From assembly GCF_900089605.1 (NCBI RefSeq), contig NZ_LT594324.1, positions 5,890,001-5,954,000 on the forward strand: DNA of 64,000 bases, given 5' to 3'. Source of the stretch: Micromonospora narathiwatensis (GTDB lineage Bacteria; Actinomycetota; Actinomycetes; Mycobacteriales; Micromonosporaceae). The notes under the pieces were generated by a model. That model was given only the letters and a program-made list of their open reading frames with translations. It had not been told where the DNA came from and did no database searches. Of this stretch, positions 9,144-17,600 are shown one piece after another; position 1 is the first letter of the stretch, and every line of letters begins with the position of its first letter. Both the position numbers and the translations under genes were made by a program.

Positions 9144-9563
9144 ATGGCGCACCCCGTCGACCCGTCCGGCCTCGGGCGAGTGCTGTCCGAGACGATGTCC
9201 GCGCTCGGGCAGTTCACCGCCGGCGCCGAGAGCGACGCGCCACCACCCGAGGGCCACGGCGAGGCGGCCGACGGGCTGGTCCAGGTGACGGTCGGCCCAC
9301 CCGGCCGGATCACCGCGCTCACCCTCGACCCACGGGCGATGCGCATGGCGAGCGAGTCACTGGCCGAAGAGGTCACCGAGGCGGTCAACGCGGCGCTCGC
9401 CGATCTTCAGGAAAAGGTCACCGCCGTTCCCGGACAGATCGACCTCGGATCGCTGGGCGACCAGCTGCGCAAGATCCAAGAAGACGCCGGCAGGCAGTTC
9501 AGCGCGTTCACCGACGCTCTGGTGGAGGCGCAGGACCGGCTCGCCCGGCAGGGCGGTAAATGA
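9144..9563 (+). CDS. YbaB/EbfC-like DNA-binding protein, first gene of the toxin cassette
   Basis: A 139-residue protein with the YbaB/EbfC core (VTVGPPGRITALTLDPRAMRM, then a helix LAEEVTEAVNAALADLQ). In actinomycetes such proteins recur at the head of WXG100/type VII effector operons, where their role is unsettled. The ATG at 9144 follows GGAGGGAG. Its TGA overlaps the next ATG (ATGA), indicating translational coupling. Confidence 0.8.
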   Translation: MAHPVDPSGLGRVLSETMSALGQFTAGAESDAPPPEGHGEAADGLVQVTVGPPGRITALTLDPRAMRMASESLAEEVTEAVNAALADLQEKVTAVPGQIDLGSLGDQLRKIQEDAGRQFSAFTDALVEAQDRLARQGGK

Positions 9564-9886
9564 CGGTGATCGAGGTCGACCCGGACGGGCTGAGCCGGTC
9601 CGGTCGCGCGCTGGAAGGGGCGGCGACCCGGTTCGGCCAGGCGATCTCGGCGTTCCAGGCCGAGCTGGCCGCGTTCGGCCGGCCATGGGGCTCGGACGAC
9701 ATCGGCTCCCTGATCGGGGCCGCCCACGACGAGGTGTCCGCCTTCGCATTCGAGTGCTTCGACAGCGCCCTGCAGGAGATCGCCGCCGCCGGGACGGACC
9801 TCACCGACATGGCCACCCGCTACGCCGAGATCGAGGCCGCCATCAAGCAGGGCTTCGACGGCCTGCACCAGGCCCTGGGCGACTGA
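9560..9886 (+). CDS. WXG100/EspC-like protein
   Basis: A 108-residue helical-hairpin protein. The WGSDDIG turn after about 45 residues replaces the canonical WxG, and the DMATRYAEIEAA helix near the C-terminus recalls the YxxxD/E secretion signal. This supports a type VII (ESX) secretion substrate or chaperone, inferred from length and motif. Coupled to both neighbours (4-bp overlap upstream, 2-bp gap downstream). Confidence 0.78.
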   Translation: MTVIEVDPDGLSRSGRALEGAATRFGQAISAFQAELAAFGRPWGSDDIGSLIGAAHDEVSAFAFECFDSALQEIAAAGTDLTDMATRYAEIEAAIKQGFDGLHQALGD

Positions 9887-9888
9887 CG

Positions 9889-10383
9889 ATGGGCCTCGAA
9901 CTCCCCGGCGAACTGCGCTCGCTGCTCGGCATCCTCGGCTACACCTGGCCGGAGGCGGACGAGGTCAAGCTCTTCGAGATGGGCAACGCCTGGATCCGCT
10001 TCTCCGGCACCCTCGGCGGCGTGGTCACCGAGGCGCACGCCGGGGCCGCCGCCGTCTGGTCCGGCCACACCGGTCAGGACATCAACGCCTTCCAGTCCTG
10101 GTGGAACCGGGAGGACAGCCCCGCCGACAGCCTGCGCGACGGGGTGACCGCGGCGGTGCTCACCGGCACCGGCCTGATCATCTGCGCCGCGATCGTCCTC
10201 GCCCTGAAGATCGCGGTGATCGTGCAACTGGTGCTCCTGGCCATCCAGATAGCGCAGGCGATCGCCACAGCCGCGCTCACCTTCGGCGCCTCGCTGCTGG
10301 AGATCCCGATCTTCCAGCAGCTCGCCCGTACCATCGTCGGCAACCTCATCCAAGAGGTCCTCTGGAAGCTCATCGACGGGTGA
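9889..10383 (+). CDS. WXG100-like protein with C-terminal hydrophobic region
   Basis: A 164-residue protein. The N-terminal about 90 residues form a helical WXG100-like domain with AAVWSGHTGQDINAF and FQSWW, resembling the N-terminal delivery domain of large polymorphic toxins such as the CpnT type. About 75 hydrophobic residues follow (roughly 85-150) with two probable membrane-crossing helices. In most relatives this module is fused to a C-terminal toxin. Here a TGA at 10381 ends it and the toxin is a separate gene 7 bases on, in another frame. Confidence 0.7.
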   Translation: MGLELPGELRSLLGILGYTWPEADEVKLFEMGNAWIRFSGTLGGVVTEAHAGAAAVWSGHTGQDINAFQSWWNREDSPADSLRDGVTAAVLTGTGLIICAAIVLALKIAVIVQLVLLAIQIAQAIATAALTFGASLLEIPIFQQLARTIVGNLIQEVLWKLIDG

Positions 10384-10390
10384 CCCGGGG

Positions 10391-10900
10391 ATGAGCGGAG
10401 GCAAGGCCGGCGGCCGGTTGATGCGGGCCGCGTTGCGCTTCCTGAAGCGGAGCAAGGGACGCAACCGCCCCGACCGGATGAACCCGCACTTCACTGAGCA
10501 CGTGATCGGCGGGGGACATGTCAAGCCGGGAATGCCCAAGGGAACCGGTTATCACTACCGCCCGGGTGGCCAGGACTTCCCGGGACGCAGGCTGCAACCG
10601 GGGAGCGTCGTCAAGGATCCGAAGACCGGGGCGTACCGCGCCAAGCCGGAGTTCTTCGATTCGACGCTCAACCCACCGCACGGGGCGTGGAAGCCGAAGA
10701 AGGGGCCCAACGGGGAAAGCTCCTTCTTCCCCGATGACTGGACACCCGCCCAGGTGGACAACGCCATCAGTGGCGCCTTCCAGAATGCGACGCCCGTGCC
10801 GGGCACCAATCTGTGGCGTGGGAAGCACAAGGACCTCGTGATCGAGGGTTTCTACAATGGCTCGGGCGGGTTCACGCACGGATGGCCCGTCGTCCCCTGA
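10391..10900 (+). CDS. EndoU-type ribonuclease toxin (stand-alone)
   Basis: A 169-residue protein with a basic N-terminus (1-30) and a bacterial EndoU domain (about 31-169). Recognisable family blocks are HFTEHVIGGGH (His33, His37, His43), GYHYRPGG, SSFFPDDWTPAQVDNAI and the terminal GFTHGWPVV. The conserved His pair and the Thr162 region match the EndoU active-site layout, which cuts RNA. It has no secretion domain of its own, unlike typical polymorphic toxins. The adjacent gene is the likely immunity protein. Whether it is exported together with the WXG100-like proteins is inference. Confidence 0.85.
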   Translation: MSGGKAGGRLMRAALRFLKRSKGRNRPDRMNPHFTEHVIGGGHVKPGMPKGTGYHYRPGGQDFPGRRLQPGSVVKDPKTGAYRAKPEFFDSTLNPPHGAWKPKKGPNGESSFFPDDWTPAQVDNAISGAFQNATPVPGTNLWRGKHKDLVIEGFYNGSGGFTHGWPVVP

Positions 10901-10915
10901 TCCGAAGGACCTCTG

Positions 10916-11359
10916 TTGGCGTTCATCAGTTTCTCGCTGGACGACTACCGCCTGCCGCTGTTCGAGGTGACGGATCAGCGGTACCGGGTGCTCGGCGCCT
11001 GGCTGATCACCGACATCTCGGTCTATCACTCGGTCTGCCTCGACGCGCTGGCGATGGTCGACGACGTGTCGCACGGCCGGGCGCTGGCGGACGAGTGGGA
11101 CAGCGACAAGTACGTCGTGAGCTTCACCGACCACGGCGTCGAGTTCCAGAACGAGTGGGTCGAGAGTGAGCGGGGCAGCTACGCGCTCGACGAGGTGCGC
11201 GAGGCGGTCGAGGCGTACTGGCGGTTCCTGGTGAGCCGCCCGGACAATCCCGACCTCATCCGCGAGTACCGGCCCGATCTGCCGCAGTGGCAGGCCGAGC
11301 TGGTGCAGTGGGAAGAGCGGTGGGGGCGACCGCATCCGTACCGGGGGCGGCTGTTCTGA
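10916..11359 (+). CDS. Probable immunity protein for the EndoU toxin
   Basis: A 147-residue acidic soluble protein, tryptophan- and tyrosine-rich (YWRFL, WQAELVQWEERW). It begins at TTG 10916, preceded by GAAGGA, 15 bases after the toxin stop. No family was recognised with certainty. Position directly after a toxin gene, size and acidity fit an immunity protein that blocks the basic toxin. It is convergent to the sigma-factor gene, with one base between stops. Confidence 0.65.
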   Translation: MAFISFSLDDYRLPLFEVTDQRYRVLGAWLITDISVYHSVCLDALAMVDDVSHGRALADEWDSDKYVVSFTDHGVEFQNEWVESERGSYALDEVREAVEAYWRFLVSRPDNPDLIREYRPDLPQWQAELVQWEERWGRPHPYRGRLF

Positions 11360-11360
11360 G

Positions 11361-12605
11361 TCAGCGGTCGGCCGCCAGCCGCGCGGCGCGTACCTCCAGG
11401 TAGCGCTGCTCGGGCCGGCTGGTGGTCGCCCGGGAGGCGGCCAGGTACGCCTCCCGCGCCGCGTCGCGCTCACCGGCCAGTTCCAGCAGGTGGGCGCGGA
11501 CGGCGGCGAGCCGGTGGTGCCCGGCGGTGCGCTCGTCGGCGGCGAGCGGCGCCAACAGGGCGAGCCCGGCCCGGGGACCGTCCACCATGGCCACCGCGCC
11601 GGCCTGGTTGAGGGTGACCATCGGGTTCGGCGCGATCCGGGCGAGCACCCGGTAGAGCCCGACGATCTGCGGCCAGTCGGTCTCCGCCGCCGTCGGCGCC
11701 TCGGCGTGCACCGCCGCGATCGCCGCCTGCACCTGGTACGGGCCGGGCGGTGACCAGGTCAGCGCCTCGGTCACCAGGGCGATGCCCTCCTCGATCTCGC
11801 TCCGGTCCCAGCGGGTGCGGTCCTGCTCGGACAGCGGGATCAGCTCCCCACCGGGGCCGGTCCGGGCGGCCCGGTGCGCGTCGGTGAGCAGCATCAACGC
11901 CAGCAGTCCGGTGACCTCGCCGTCGTCGGGGAGCAGCCGGCGCAGCTCCCGGGCCAACCGGATCGCCTCCCCGGTCAGCTCCGCCCGGTGCAGCTCACCG
12001 CCGCTGGAGGCGGTGTGGCCCTCGTTGAAGATCAGGTAGAGCACGTGCAGCACGGCGTGCAGCCGCTCGTCGCGGTCGGCGGCCGAGGGCAGTACGAGGC
12101 GGGCGCCCGACGCCTCGATCCGCTGCTTGGCCCGGCGGATCCGCTGGCTCATCGTCGCCTCCGGCACGAGGTACGCCCGGGCGATCTCCGCCGTGCTCAG
12201 CCCGCCGACCGCCCGCAACGTGAGCGCCACCTGGGCGGAGCCGGTGAGCGCAGGGTGGCAGCAGAGGAACAGCAGCCTCAGCGTGTCGTCCCCGGTCGGC
12301 GGCTCCTCGTCGGCCGGCGGTGCGACCGCCGCGTACGCCGGCTCCCGGACCGCCACCGCGACCTCGCGGTCCCGGCGGGCCCGCTCGCTGCGCCACTCGT
12401 CGGTGAGCCGGCGGGTCGCCACGGTTACCAGCCACGAGCGCGGGTGGTCCGGGACGCCCTGCGCCGGCCACTGGGTGGCGGCGGCCAGCAGGGCCTCCTG
12501 CACGGCGTCCTCGCAGGCGTAGAACTGGCCGTGCCGGCGGACGAGTACGCCGAGGACCTGCGGCGCGAGGGTGCGCAGCAGGTCCTCGACACCCGTGGGC
12601 GTCAA
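11361..12605 (-). CDS. ECF42-type RNA polymerase sigma factor
   Basis: A 414-residue ECF sigma factor. Region 2 (FYACEDAVQEALLAAATQW, HPRSWLVTVATRRLTDEWR) and region 4 (GGLSTAEIARAYLVPEATM) are followed by about 200 residues of helical-repeat C-terminal extension (FNEGHTASSG, PNPMVTLNQAGAVAM), the hallmark of the ECF42/DUF6596 group. These factors lack classic anti-sigmas and are encoded with YCII-domain proteins, as here. The TTG start overlaps the upstream TGA in TTGA, so translation is probably coupled. Confidence 0.92.
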   Translation of the reverse strand: MTPTGVEDLLRTLAPQVLGVLVRRHGQFYACEDAVQEALLAAATQWPAQGVPDHPRSWLVTVATRRLTDEWRSERARRDREVAVAVREPAYAAVAPPADEEPPTGDDTLRLLFLCCHPALTGSAQVALTLRAVGGLSTAEIARAYLVPEATMSQRIRRAKQRIEASGARLVLPSAADRDERLHAVLHVLYLIFNEGHTASSGGELHRAELTGEAIRLARELRRLLPDDGEVTGLLALMLLTDAHRAARTGPGGELIPLSEQDRTRWDRSEIEEGIALVTEALTWSPPGPYQVQAAIAAVHAEAPTAAETDWPQIVGLYRVLARIAPNPMVTLNQAGAVAMVDGPRAGLALLAPLAADERTAGHHRLAAVRAHLLELAGERDAAREAYLAASRATTSRPEQRYLEVRAARLAADR

Positions 12606-12970
12606 ATCTCCGTCCCGGCCTGGTGCATCAGCGGGCGCACCTCCAGCAGGCCGAAGCCACGCCGCACGTCCGGCCAGCTCGCGGCGATCTCGGCGGCCCG
12701 TTCCGGGGTCTCGCAGTCGACCATCAGGTAGCCGGCGAACTGCTCCTTGCTCTCCACGAACGGCCCGTCGGTGATCTCGACACCGCCGGCGCGGGACCGG
12801 ACCGTACGGGTCTGCGACGGGTGGGCCAGCGCCTCGCCGCCGACCAGCTCCCCGGACTCGGTCAGCTCCTTCATGATCACGTCGACCTCGCCGAAGATCG
12901 CGTTCCGTTCCTCCTCGGACAGCGCCTCGACGAAGCCGGGCCGGTTCCAGATCAACAGCATGTACTTCAC
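12602..12970 (-). CDS. YCII-related protein (DGPF family) partner of ECF42 sigma
   Basis: A 122-residue dimeric ferredoxin-fold protein beginning MKYMLLIW, with the family signature ITDGPFVESKEQFAGYLMVD. YCII/DGPF proteins are the standard upstream partners of ECF42 sigma genes, but their signal is unknown. The start is the GTG at 12970 behind GAGGAG; frame extension further upstream is not coding-like. Confidence 0.92.
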   Translation of the reverse strand: MKYMLLIWNRPGFVEALSEEERNAIFGEVDVIMKELTESGELVGGEALAHPSQTRTVRSRAGGVEITDGPFVESKEQFAGYLMVDCETPERAAEIAASWPDVRRGFGLLEVRPLMHQAGTEI

Positions 12971-13060
12971 GGTCACTCCTCGGGTACGGACCACCGGTTG
13001 TGGCCCCTCGCAGTACGGGTCGGAGCCGGGACGTCCGATCCGACATCCTCCCGAGAAAAA

Positions 13061-14284
13061 TCAGCGACCGCGACGCACCGCGCGGTGGCCGGGGGAGCCG
13101 ACGTCGAGCGAGGCCCGGTCGGCGGCCGAGGTGCCCGACGTCCAGCCCTCGGCGTCGCGTACCTGGAGCCGGTACCGGGTGACGCCGGGAAAGAGCTGGT
13201 CGACGCGTTCCCGGACCGCGTCCGAGCGGGCGGCGAGCACGGGGAGCAGCCGGTCGTCGCCGCGCTCCTCGGCCGCCGCCCGGTCCGCCGCCGAGGTGGC
13301 CGCCCGCAGCCGCTCCCCGATCCGCAGCGCGAACGCGTTGAGGAACGACTCGTCGTACCCCTTGGTGCGCCGGCCGCCGCCCGTACGTCGGCCGCCGCCC
13401 GTCCGGCGTTCGCCCCGGCCGCGCAGCATCGCCGTGGTGGCCTGCACCAGCAGCGAGGTGTGCAGCAGCTCGACCGCCACCAGATCGGCGGGGAAGCCGA
13501 GCACGGTGGCGAAGCCGAGGTCGTCGGACCACACCGACTCGCACCGGTTCGCCGCCGCCACCTCCTGGATCAGCAGCGCCTTCGCCGCCGCGTACGGGGC
13601 GTCGGTGCCGAGCCGGACGCCGCTCGGCTGGTCCGGCCGGTCGGCGGTCGCGTCGAGCAGCGCCGCGTCGATGCTGTGCCGGGCCATCAGCTCCTGCGCC
13701 TTCCCGGTGAGCGCCTCCGCCTCCGCCGGGAAGGTGGTCGACTCGGCCTTGGCCAGCAGCGCGCGTACCCGGTCCAGCATCCGCGACCCGCCGGACGGGG
13801 TGGCGGCGCGCGGGGCGGCGGCCGGGCCACCGGGCGGCGGGCGGAGCACCGCGATCGGCGGCAGCCCCTCGACCAGCACGAGCGCGTCGACGGCGTCCCG
13901 CAGCGCGGTGATCCGGTCACCCTCGGCCCGCCGGTCCAGCCAGCCGGCGTCGCCGGCCCAGCGCGCGCCGAGTTCGGCGAGCTGCTCCTCGAACCACGGC
14001 GGAACCGGGTCGGGCTGCTCCCGGCGCTGGGCGGCCAGCACGTCCCGGAGCAGCCGCGCGCCGCGCGCAGTCAGCCGCCGGGTCGCGATCCGATCCAGGT
14101 CGACCGGCTGCCAGCCACGCGGCCAGAGCCGCCCCACGCCGCGGCGCAGTCGGGCGAGCAGCGCCGCGTCCACCGTCGGACCGTCGCCGACGACGAGCCG
14201 GTCGAGGGCGCGCTCGGCCGCCCGTACGTCGGTGCCGCGCGCCGCCGCGAGGGCGGCGGCGAGCAGCGGGTCGGCGTCCGGCAC
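13061..14284 (-). CDS. DUF2786-domain protein
   Basis: A 407-residue soluble protein. The DUF2786 segment (MLDRVRALLAKAESTTFPAEAEALTGKAQELMARHSID) sits near residues 185-225. It is followed by a second conserved half with LLIQEVAAANRC and an Arg/Gly-rich GRGERRTGGGRRTGGGRRTK linker. The N-terminal 170 residues are helical with no recognised domain. Function of the family is unknown. GTG 14284 chosen because AGGAGAG lies 4-5 bases upstream. Confidence 0.85.
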   Translation of the reverse strand: MPDADPLLAAALAAARGTDVRAAERALDRLVVGDGPTVDAALLARLRRGVGRLWPRGWQPVDLDRIATRRLTARGARLLRDVLAAQRREQPDPVPPWFEEQLAELGARWAGDAGWLDRRAEGDRITALRDAVDALVLVEGLPPIAVLRPPPGGPAAAPRAATPSGGSRMLDRVRALLAKAESTTFPAEAEALTGKAQELMARHSIDAALLDATADRPDQPSGVRLGTDAPYAAAKALLIQEVAAANRCESVWSDDLGFATVLGFPADLVAVELLHTSLLVQATTAMLRGRGERRTGGGRRTGGGRRTKGYDESFLNAFALRIGERLRAATSAADRAAAEERGDDRLLPVLAARSDAVRERVDQLFPGVTRYRLQVRDAEGWTSGTSAADRASLDVGSPGHRAVRRGR

Positions 14285-14553
14285 GGGGCTCTCCTCTGCT
14301 CGGGTGGTCCGGCGGGAGCGCCGTGATCCAGGCGGGCGCGGCAGTCGGCGCCCCGCCACAGGTGGGACCGACGCCCGGCGGGACGGTTCGCGCGCCCGAG
14401 GAGGAACGGTACCGGCGGAGGGGGTACCGCCGCCCGTGAGCGCCCTCACCTCGGGCGTTCGGCCCTCCGGCCCCCGGGCCGGCGCTCCGCTGCCCGGAGC
14501 GGGCCGGTGCGACGGGTCGGGGCGTCCCGGGCGAAGGGGTGGATACTGGCCGG

Positions 14554-15219
14554 GTGGAGAGCATCCGCCCCCGCCTGCTGCTGGTCGAGGACGACCGTGC
14601 CCTCACCGGCCTGCTCGTCGACCTGCTCACCGAGGAGGGGTACGAGGTCGACGTGGCCGGCGACGGGCACCGCGGCCTGCACCACGCGCTGACCCGCGAA
14701 TACCAGGTAATGGTGGTCGACCGGGGCCTGCCCGCGCTGGACGGGTTGGAGCTGGTCGTCCGGCTGCGGTCCCGCGGGGTGACCTGCCCGGTGCTGCTGC
14801 TCACCGCCCGGGGGTCGGTCGACGACCGGGTGGCCGGGCTGGACGCGGGCGCCGAGGACTACCTGGTGAAGCCGTTCGAGCTGGCCGAGCTGCTGGCCCG
14901 GCTCCGGGCGCTGCGCCGCCGGCACCCGGACGCGGCCGGCTGGCTGCCGGTGGGCCGGCGGAGGCTGGACGTGGGCAACCGCCGGGTGCTCGACGGTGCC
15001 GAGGAGGTGTCCCTCTCCGCCCGCGAGTTCGCCGTGCTGCACGCTCTCGCCGGTCGGCCGACGAAGGTCTTCACCCGGGCGGAGCTGCTCAACGCCGCGT
15101 TCGACCACGCCGACGCGCCGGGCACCGTCGACGCCTGCGTCCATCACCTGCGCCGCAAGCTGGGCCGGGACACCGTCCGCACGGTGCACGGGCTGGGCTA
15201 CCGACTGGGCCCGGGCTGA
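14554..15219 (+). CDS. OmpR-family response regulator
   Basis: A 221-residue response regulator. The receiver domain has acidic pocket VEDD (11-14), phospho-acceptor Asp56 (VMVVDRGLP) and DYLVKPFE Lys. The C-terminal winged helix ends HHLRRKLGRDTVRTVHGLGYRL. Directly followed by its sensor kinase (13-base gap). An 11-bp-phased direct repeat beyond the kinase gene is a candidate binding site. GTG start inferred from the family N-terminus. Confidence 0.95.
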   Translation: MESIRPRLLLVEDDRALTGLLVDLLTEEGYEVDVAGDGHRGLHHALTREYQVMVVDRGLPALDGLELVVRLRSRGVTCPVLLLTARGSVDDRVAGLDAGAEDYLVKPFELAELLARLRALRRRHPDAAGWLPVGRRRLDVGNRRVLDGAEEVSLSAREFAVLHALAGRPTKVFTRAELLNAAFDHADAPGTVDACVHHLRRKLGRDTVRTVHGLGYRLGPG

Positions 15220-15232
15220 GGCGGGGGACCGC

Positions 15233-16423
15233 GTGGACGAGGCCCGGCTGAACCGTGCCCGCCGGCGCAGCGTGGCCCAGACCGCCGGGGCGATCGGGGT
15301 GGTCCTGCTGCTGGTCGGCGCGCTGATGTTCGTGCTCACCAGCCGGCAGGAGGGCCGGGAGCTGGACACGCAGCTCACCCAGGTGCTGGCCATGGCCGAG
15401 GACGTGGACGATCCGCCGCCCGGCCAGGTCCTCGCCCGGCAGCCGGCCGGCGCGGCGGCGACCGAGACGACCAGGGGCGCGTCGCCGGAGCTGGTCCGCG
15501 TCCTGCACGACGCGGTCGGCCGCCGGCCGGGCCGGTACGACACCAGCGCCGGCGACGACCGGCCGGTCCGGGTGCTGGTCCGTCAGCGGGCCGACGGCAG
15601 CCGGTGGGCGATCGCCGCCGACCTCGCGCCGCTGCGCCAGCGGCAGGGGCAGCTCGCCGTCGCGCTGCTGGTGGCCGAGCTGGCCGGGCTGGCCGGCGCG
15701 CTGGTCGCCGCCGCGCTGCTGGCCCGGCGGGCGGTCGCGCCGCTGGCCACCGCGTTGACCCTGCAACGCCGCTTCGTGGCCGACGCCTCGCACGAGCTGC
15801 GCACTCCGCTCACCGTGCTGCACACCCGGGCGCAGTTGCTGGCCCGCCGGGCCCGCGGCCAGCCGGCGGACCGGCTCACCGACCAGCTCGACCAGCTCGT
15901 CGCCGACACCCGGGCGCTCGGTGAGGTGGTCGAGGATCTGCTGGTGTCGGCCGCCGCCGAGCACCGGCCGCTGCCGGACACCGAGGTCGACCTGGCCGAG
16001 GTCGCCCGCGAGGTGGTGGCCAGCATGTCCGCGTACGCGCAGGGCCGGGCGGTCGAGCTGCGGGCCGAGGCGGCCGGACCGGCCCCGGTCCGGGGTGCCC
16101 GTACCGCCCTGCGCCGGGCGCTCACCGCGCTGGTCGACAACGCCGTAGGGCACGTCCCGGACGGCGGACACGTCACGGTGACCGTGGCGGGCCGCAACGG
16201 CCGGGTGGTCGCCGAGGTGGCCGACGACGGGGTGGGGCTGGACCCGGCCGAGACGGACCGGCTCTTCGAGCGTTTCGCGCACGGTACGGCGGGGACGGGC
16301 CGCCGGTTCGGGCTGGGCCTGGCGCTGGTGCAGCACGTGACGCGGGCGCACGGCGGGACGGTCGAGGTGGCCGGCGCGCCGGGGCGGGGGGCCACCTTCA
16401 CTCTCCTCCTGCCGCCGGCCTGA
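15233..16423 (+). CDS. Sensor histidine kinase
   Basis: A 396-residue kinase. Membrane segments lie at about 17-37 and 143-165 around a short external sensor. DHp has the phospho-acceptor His187 in DASHELRTPLTVL, and the HATPase domain has N-box LVDNAVGH, G1 DDGVGLD and G2 RFGLGLALV. There is little or no HAMP linker: the second membrane helix is followed almost directly by the DHp. It pairs with the upstream OmpR-type regulator. Stimulus unknown. Confidence 0.93.
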   Translation: MDEARLNRARRRSVAQTAGAIGVVLLLVGALMFVLTSRQEGRELDTQLTQVLAMAEDVDDPPPGQVLARQPAGAAATETTRGASPELVRVLHDAVGRRPGRYDTSAGDDRPVRVLVRQRADGSRWAIAADLAPLRQRQGQLAVALLVAELAGLAGALVAAALLARRAVAPLATALTLQRRFVADASHELRTPLTVLHTRAQLLARRARGQPADRLTDQLDQLVADTRALGEVVEDLLVSAAAEHRPLPDTEVDLAEVAREVVASMSAYAQGRAVELRAEAAGPAPVRGARTALRRALTALVDNAVGHVPDGGHVTVTVAGRNGRVVAEVADDGVGLDPAETDRLFERFAHGTAGTGRRFGLGLALVQHVTRAHGGTVEVAGAPGRGATFTLLLPPA

Positions 16424-16465
16424 ACCGCTCCGTACGCCGGGCCAGCGCGACCACCGACGGCCGCG

Positions 16466-16483
16466 CAAGAAATTCCCAAGAAA
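16466..16483 (+). promoter_or_regulatory. Direct repeat CAAGAAA-N4-CAAGAAA
   Basis: Two heptamers CAAGAAA start 11 bp apart (16466 and 16477), about 55 bp before the DUF2231 gene. One-helical-turn direct repeats are how OmpR-family regulators bind, so this is a candidate target of the adjacent two-component system. Confidence 0.5.
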
Positions 16484-16537
16484 CGCTGGGCACTGTGGGG
16501 GCCGGACAGGACATCGCCGATCGCCGAGGAGAGATCC

Positions 16538-17050
16538 GTGCCCGACACCGTCAACGGACTGCCGCTGCACCCGCTCGTGGTGCACGCCGTCGTGGTCCTC
16601 CTGCCGCTGGCCGCGCTCGGCGTCGTCGCGCTCGCCGTCCGACCGTCCTGGCGGGGCCGTTTCGGCGTGCTCGTCGTGGCGATCGCCGCGCTGGCCACCG
16701 CCGCGATCCCGCTCGCCACGGACAGCGGCGAGAGCCTGGAGCGCCGGGTCGGCGACCCGGGCCAGCACGCCGAGTTGGGGGACACGCTGCTCTGGTTCGC
16801 CCTGCCGCTGCTGGTCGTGGCGGTGGCGCTGGTCTGGCTGCACCGTCGGGCCAGCCGGCCAGGCGGCGGCGCGACCGAGGCGGTGCGTACCTCCGGTCGG
16901 GGCGTGCTGGGCGTGGTGGTCGCGGTGTTGGCCGTGGTGGTCGCGGCGGCGAACCTGGTGCAGGTCTACCGGGTCGGGGACAGCGGCGCGAAGGCGGTCT
17001 GGGGCGATACCCCGGCGGCCACCGCCGGACACGGCGGCGAGCGCGACTGA
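16538..17050 (+). CDS. DUF2231-like membrane protein
   Basis: A 170-residue protein with four hydrophobic segments (about 12-35, 42-60, 78-97, 120-143). The N-terminal signature NGLPLHPLVVHAVVVLLPLA is diagnostic of DUF2231 proteins; its paired His residues could bind metal or haem. GTG start with GAGGAGAG upstream. It lies 114 bp after a two-component system and may be its target. Function unknown. Confidence 0.85.
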   Translation: MPDTVNGLPLHPLVVHAVVVLLPLAALGVVALAVRPSWRGRFGVLVVAIAALATAAIPLATDSGESLERRVGDPGQHAELGDTLLWFALPLLVVAVALVWLHRRASRPGGGATEAVRTSGRGVLGVVVAVLAVVVAAANLVQVYRVGDSGAKAVWGDTPAATAGHGGERD

Positions 17051-17057
17051 CGTCCGT

Positions 17058-17483
17058 TCAGCGGGAGAACGAGGCCCAGATGTTCTTGGTGTCCCCGGTC
17101 GCGTACCAGCCGACGGCGAGGGAGACCGACTGGGCCAGCATCAGCCCGCGCCCACCCGAGTCGAGCGGGTTGGTGTCGTCCAGTTCGGGGATGGTGCTGA
17201 GGTCGTGGTCGGCCACGTCGAGGATGAAGCACCCGTCGGCGGTGAGCAGGGTGACGGTGGTCGGTGGCAGACCGTGCCGCAGCGCGTTGCTGGCCAGCTC
17301 AGTGGCGACGAGGACCACCAGGTGGGGCACCTCGTCCAGGTCCTCCCCCTGGACCAGGCCGTGCCGGGTCAGCGCTTGGCGCAGCGAGGCCCGCAGGTCG
17401 CGCAGCTCGGCCGGGGTGCCGAGGTCCCACCGCTCCAGCGCGGTGGCCTGAGGCGGTGGCGGCGACGTACGCAGCTGTCCCAT
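17058..17483 (-). CDS. Anti-sigma-regulatory-factor-like ATPase (HATPase_c_2)
   Basis: A 141-residue serine-kinase-like ATP-binding protein. The N-box is VATELASNALRHG and the G-box region is LDSGGRGLMLAQSV. These RsbW-like single-domain proteins are abundant in filamentous actinomycetes and may phosphorylate anti-sigma antagonists. No cognate antagonist or sigma gene is adjacent, so the partner is unknown. Confidence 0.9.
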   Translation of the reverse strand: MGQLRTSPPPPQATALERWDLGTPAELRDLRASLRQALTRHGLVQGEDLDEVPHLVVLVATELASNALRHGLPPTTVTLLTADGCFILDVADHDLSTIPELDDTNPLDSGGRGLMLAQSVSLAVGWYATGDTKNIWASFSR

Positions 17484-17561
17484 GATCCTGCCTTACCCCG
17501 GGTCGCTGAACGCTATGCCGCCCGGGCGGCCCGGGCCGGGCCGCGAGCCGGCTCCGGACGT

Positions 17562-17595
17562 CCGGGCCGGCTCCCCGCCCGGGGAACCGGCCCGG
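17562..17595 (-). terminator. Hairpin after the methyltransferase gene
   Basis: Inverted repeat CCGGGCCGG / CCGGCCCGG enclosing a second small palindrome CCCCGCCCGGGG, immediately downstream (minus strand) of the methyltransferase stop. Confidence 0.55.
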
Positions 17596-17600
17596 CGCGG

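Noticed and set aside
14285..14553. Palindromic GGTACCGGCGGAGGGGGTACC and nearby hairpins in the gap before the response regulator
   Set aside because: Imperfect and typical of G+C-rich gaps; no phasing or conserved word to support an operator.
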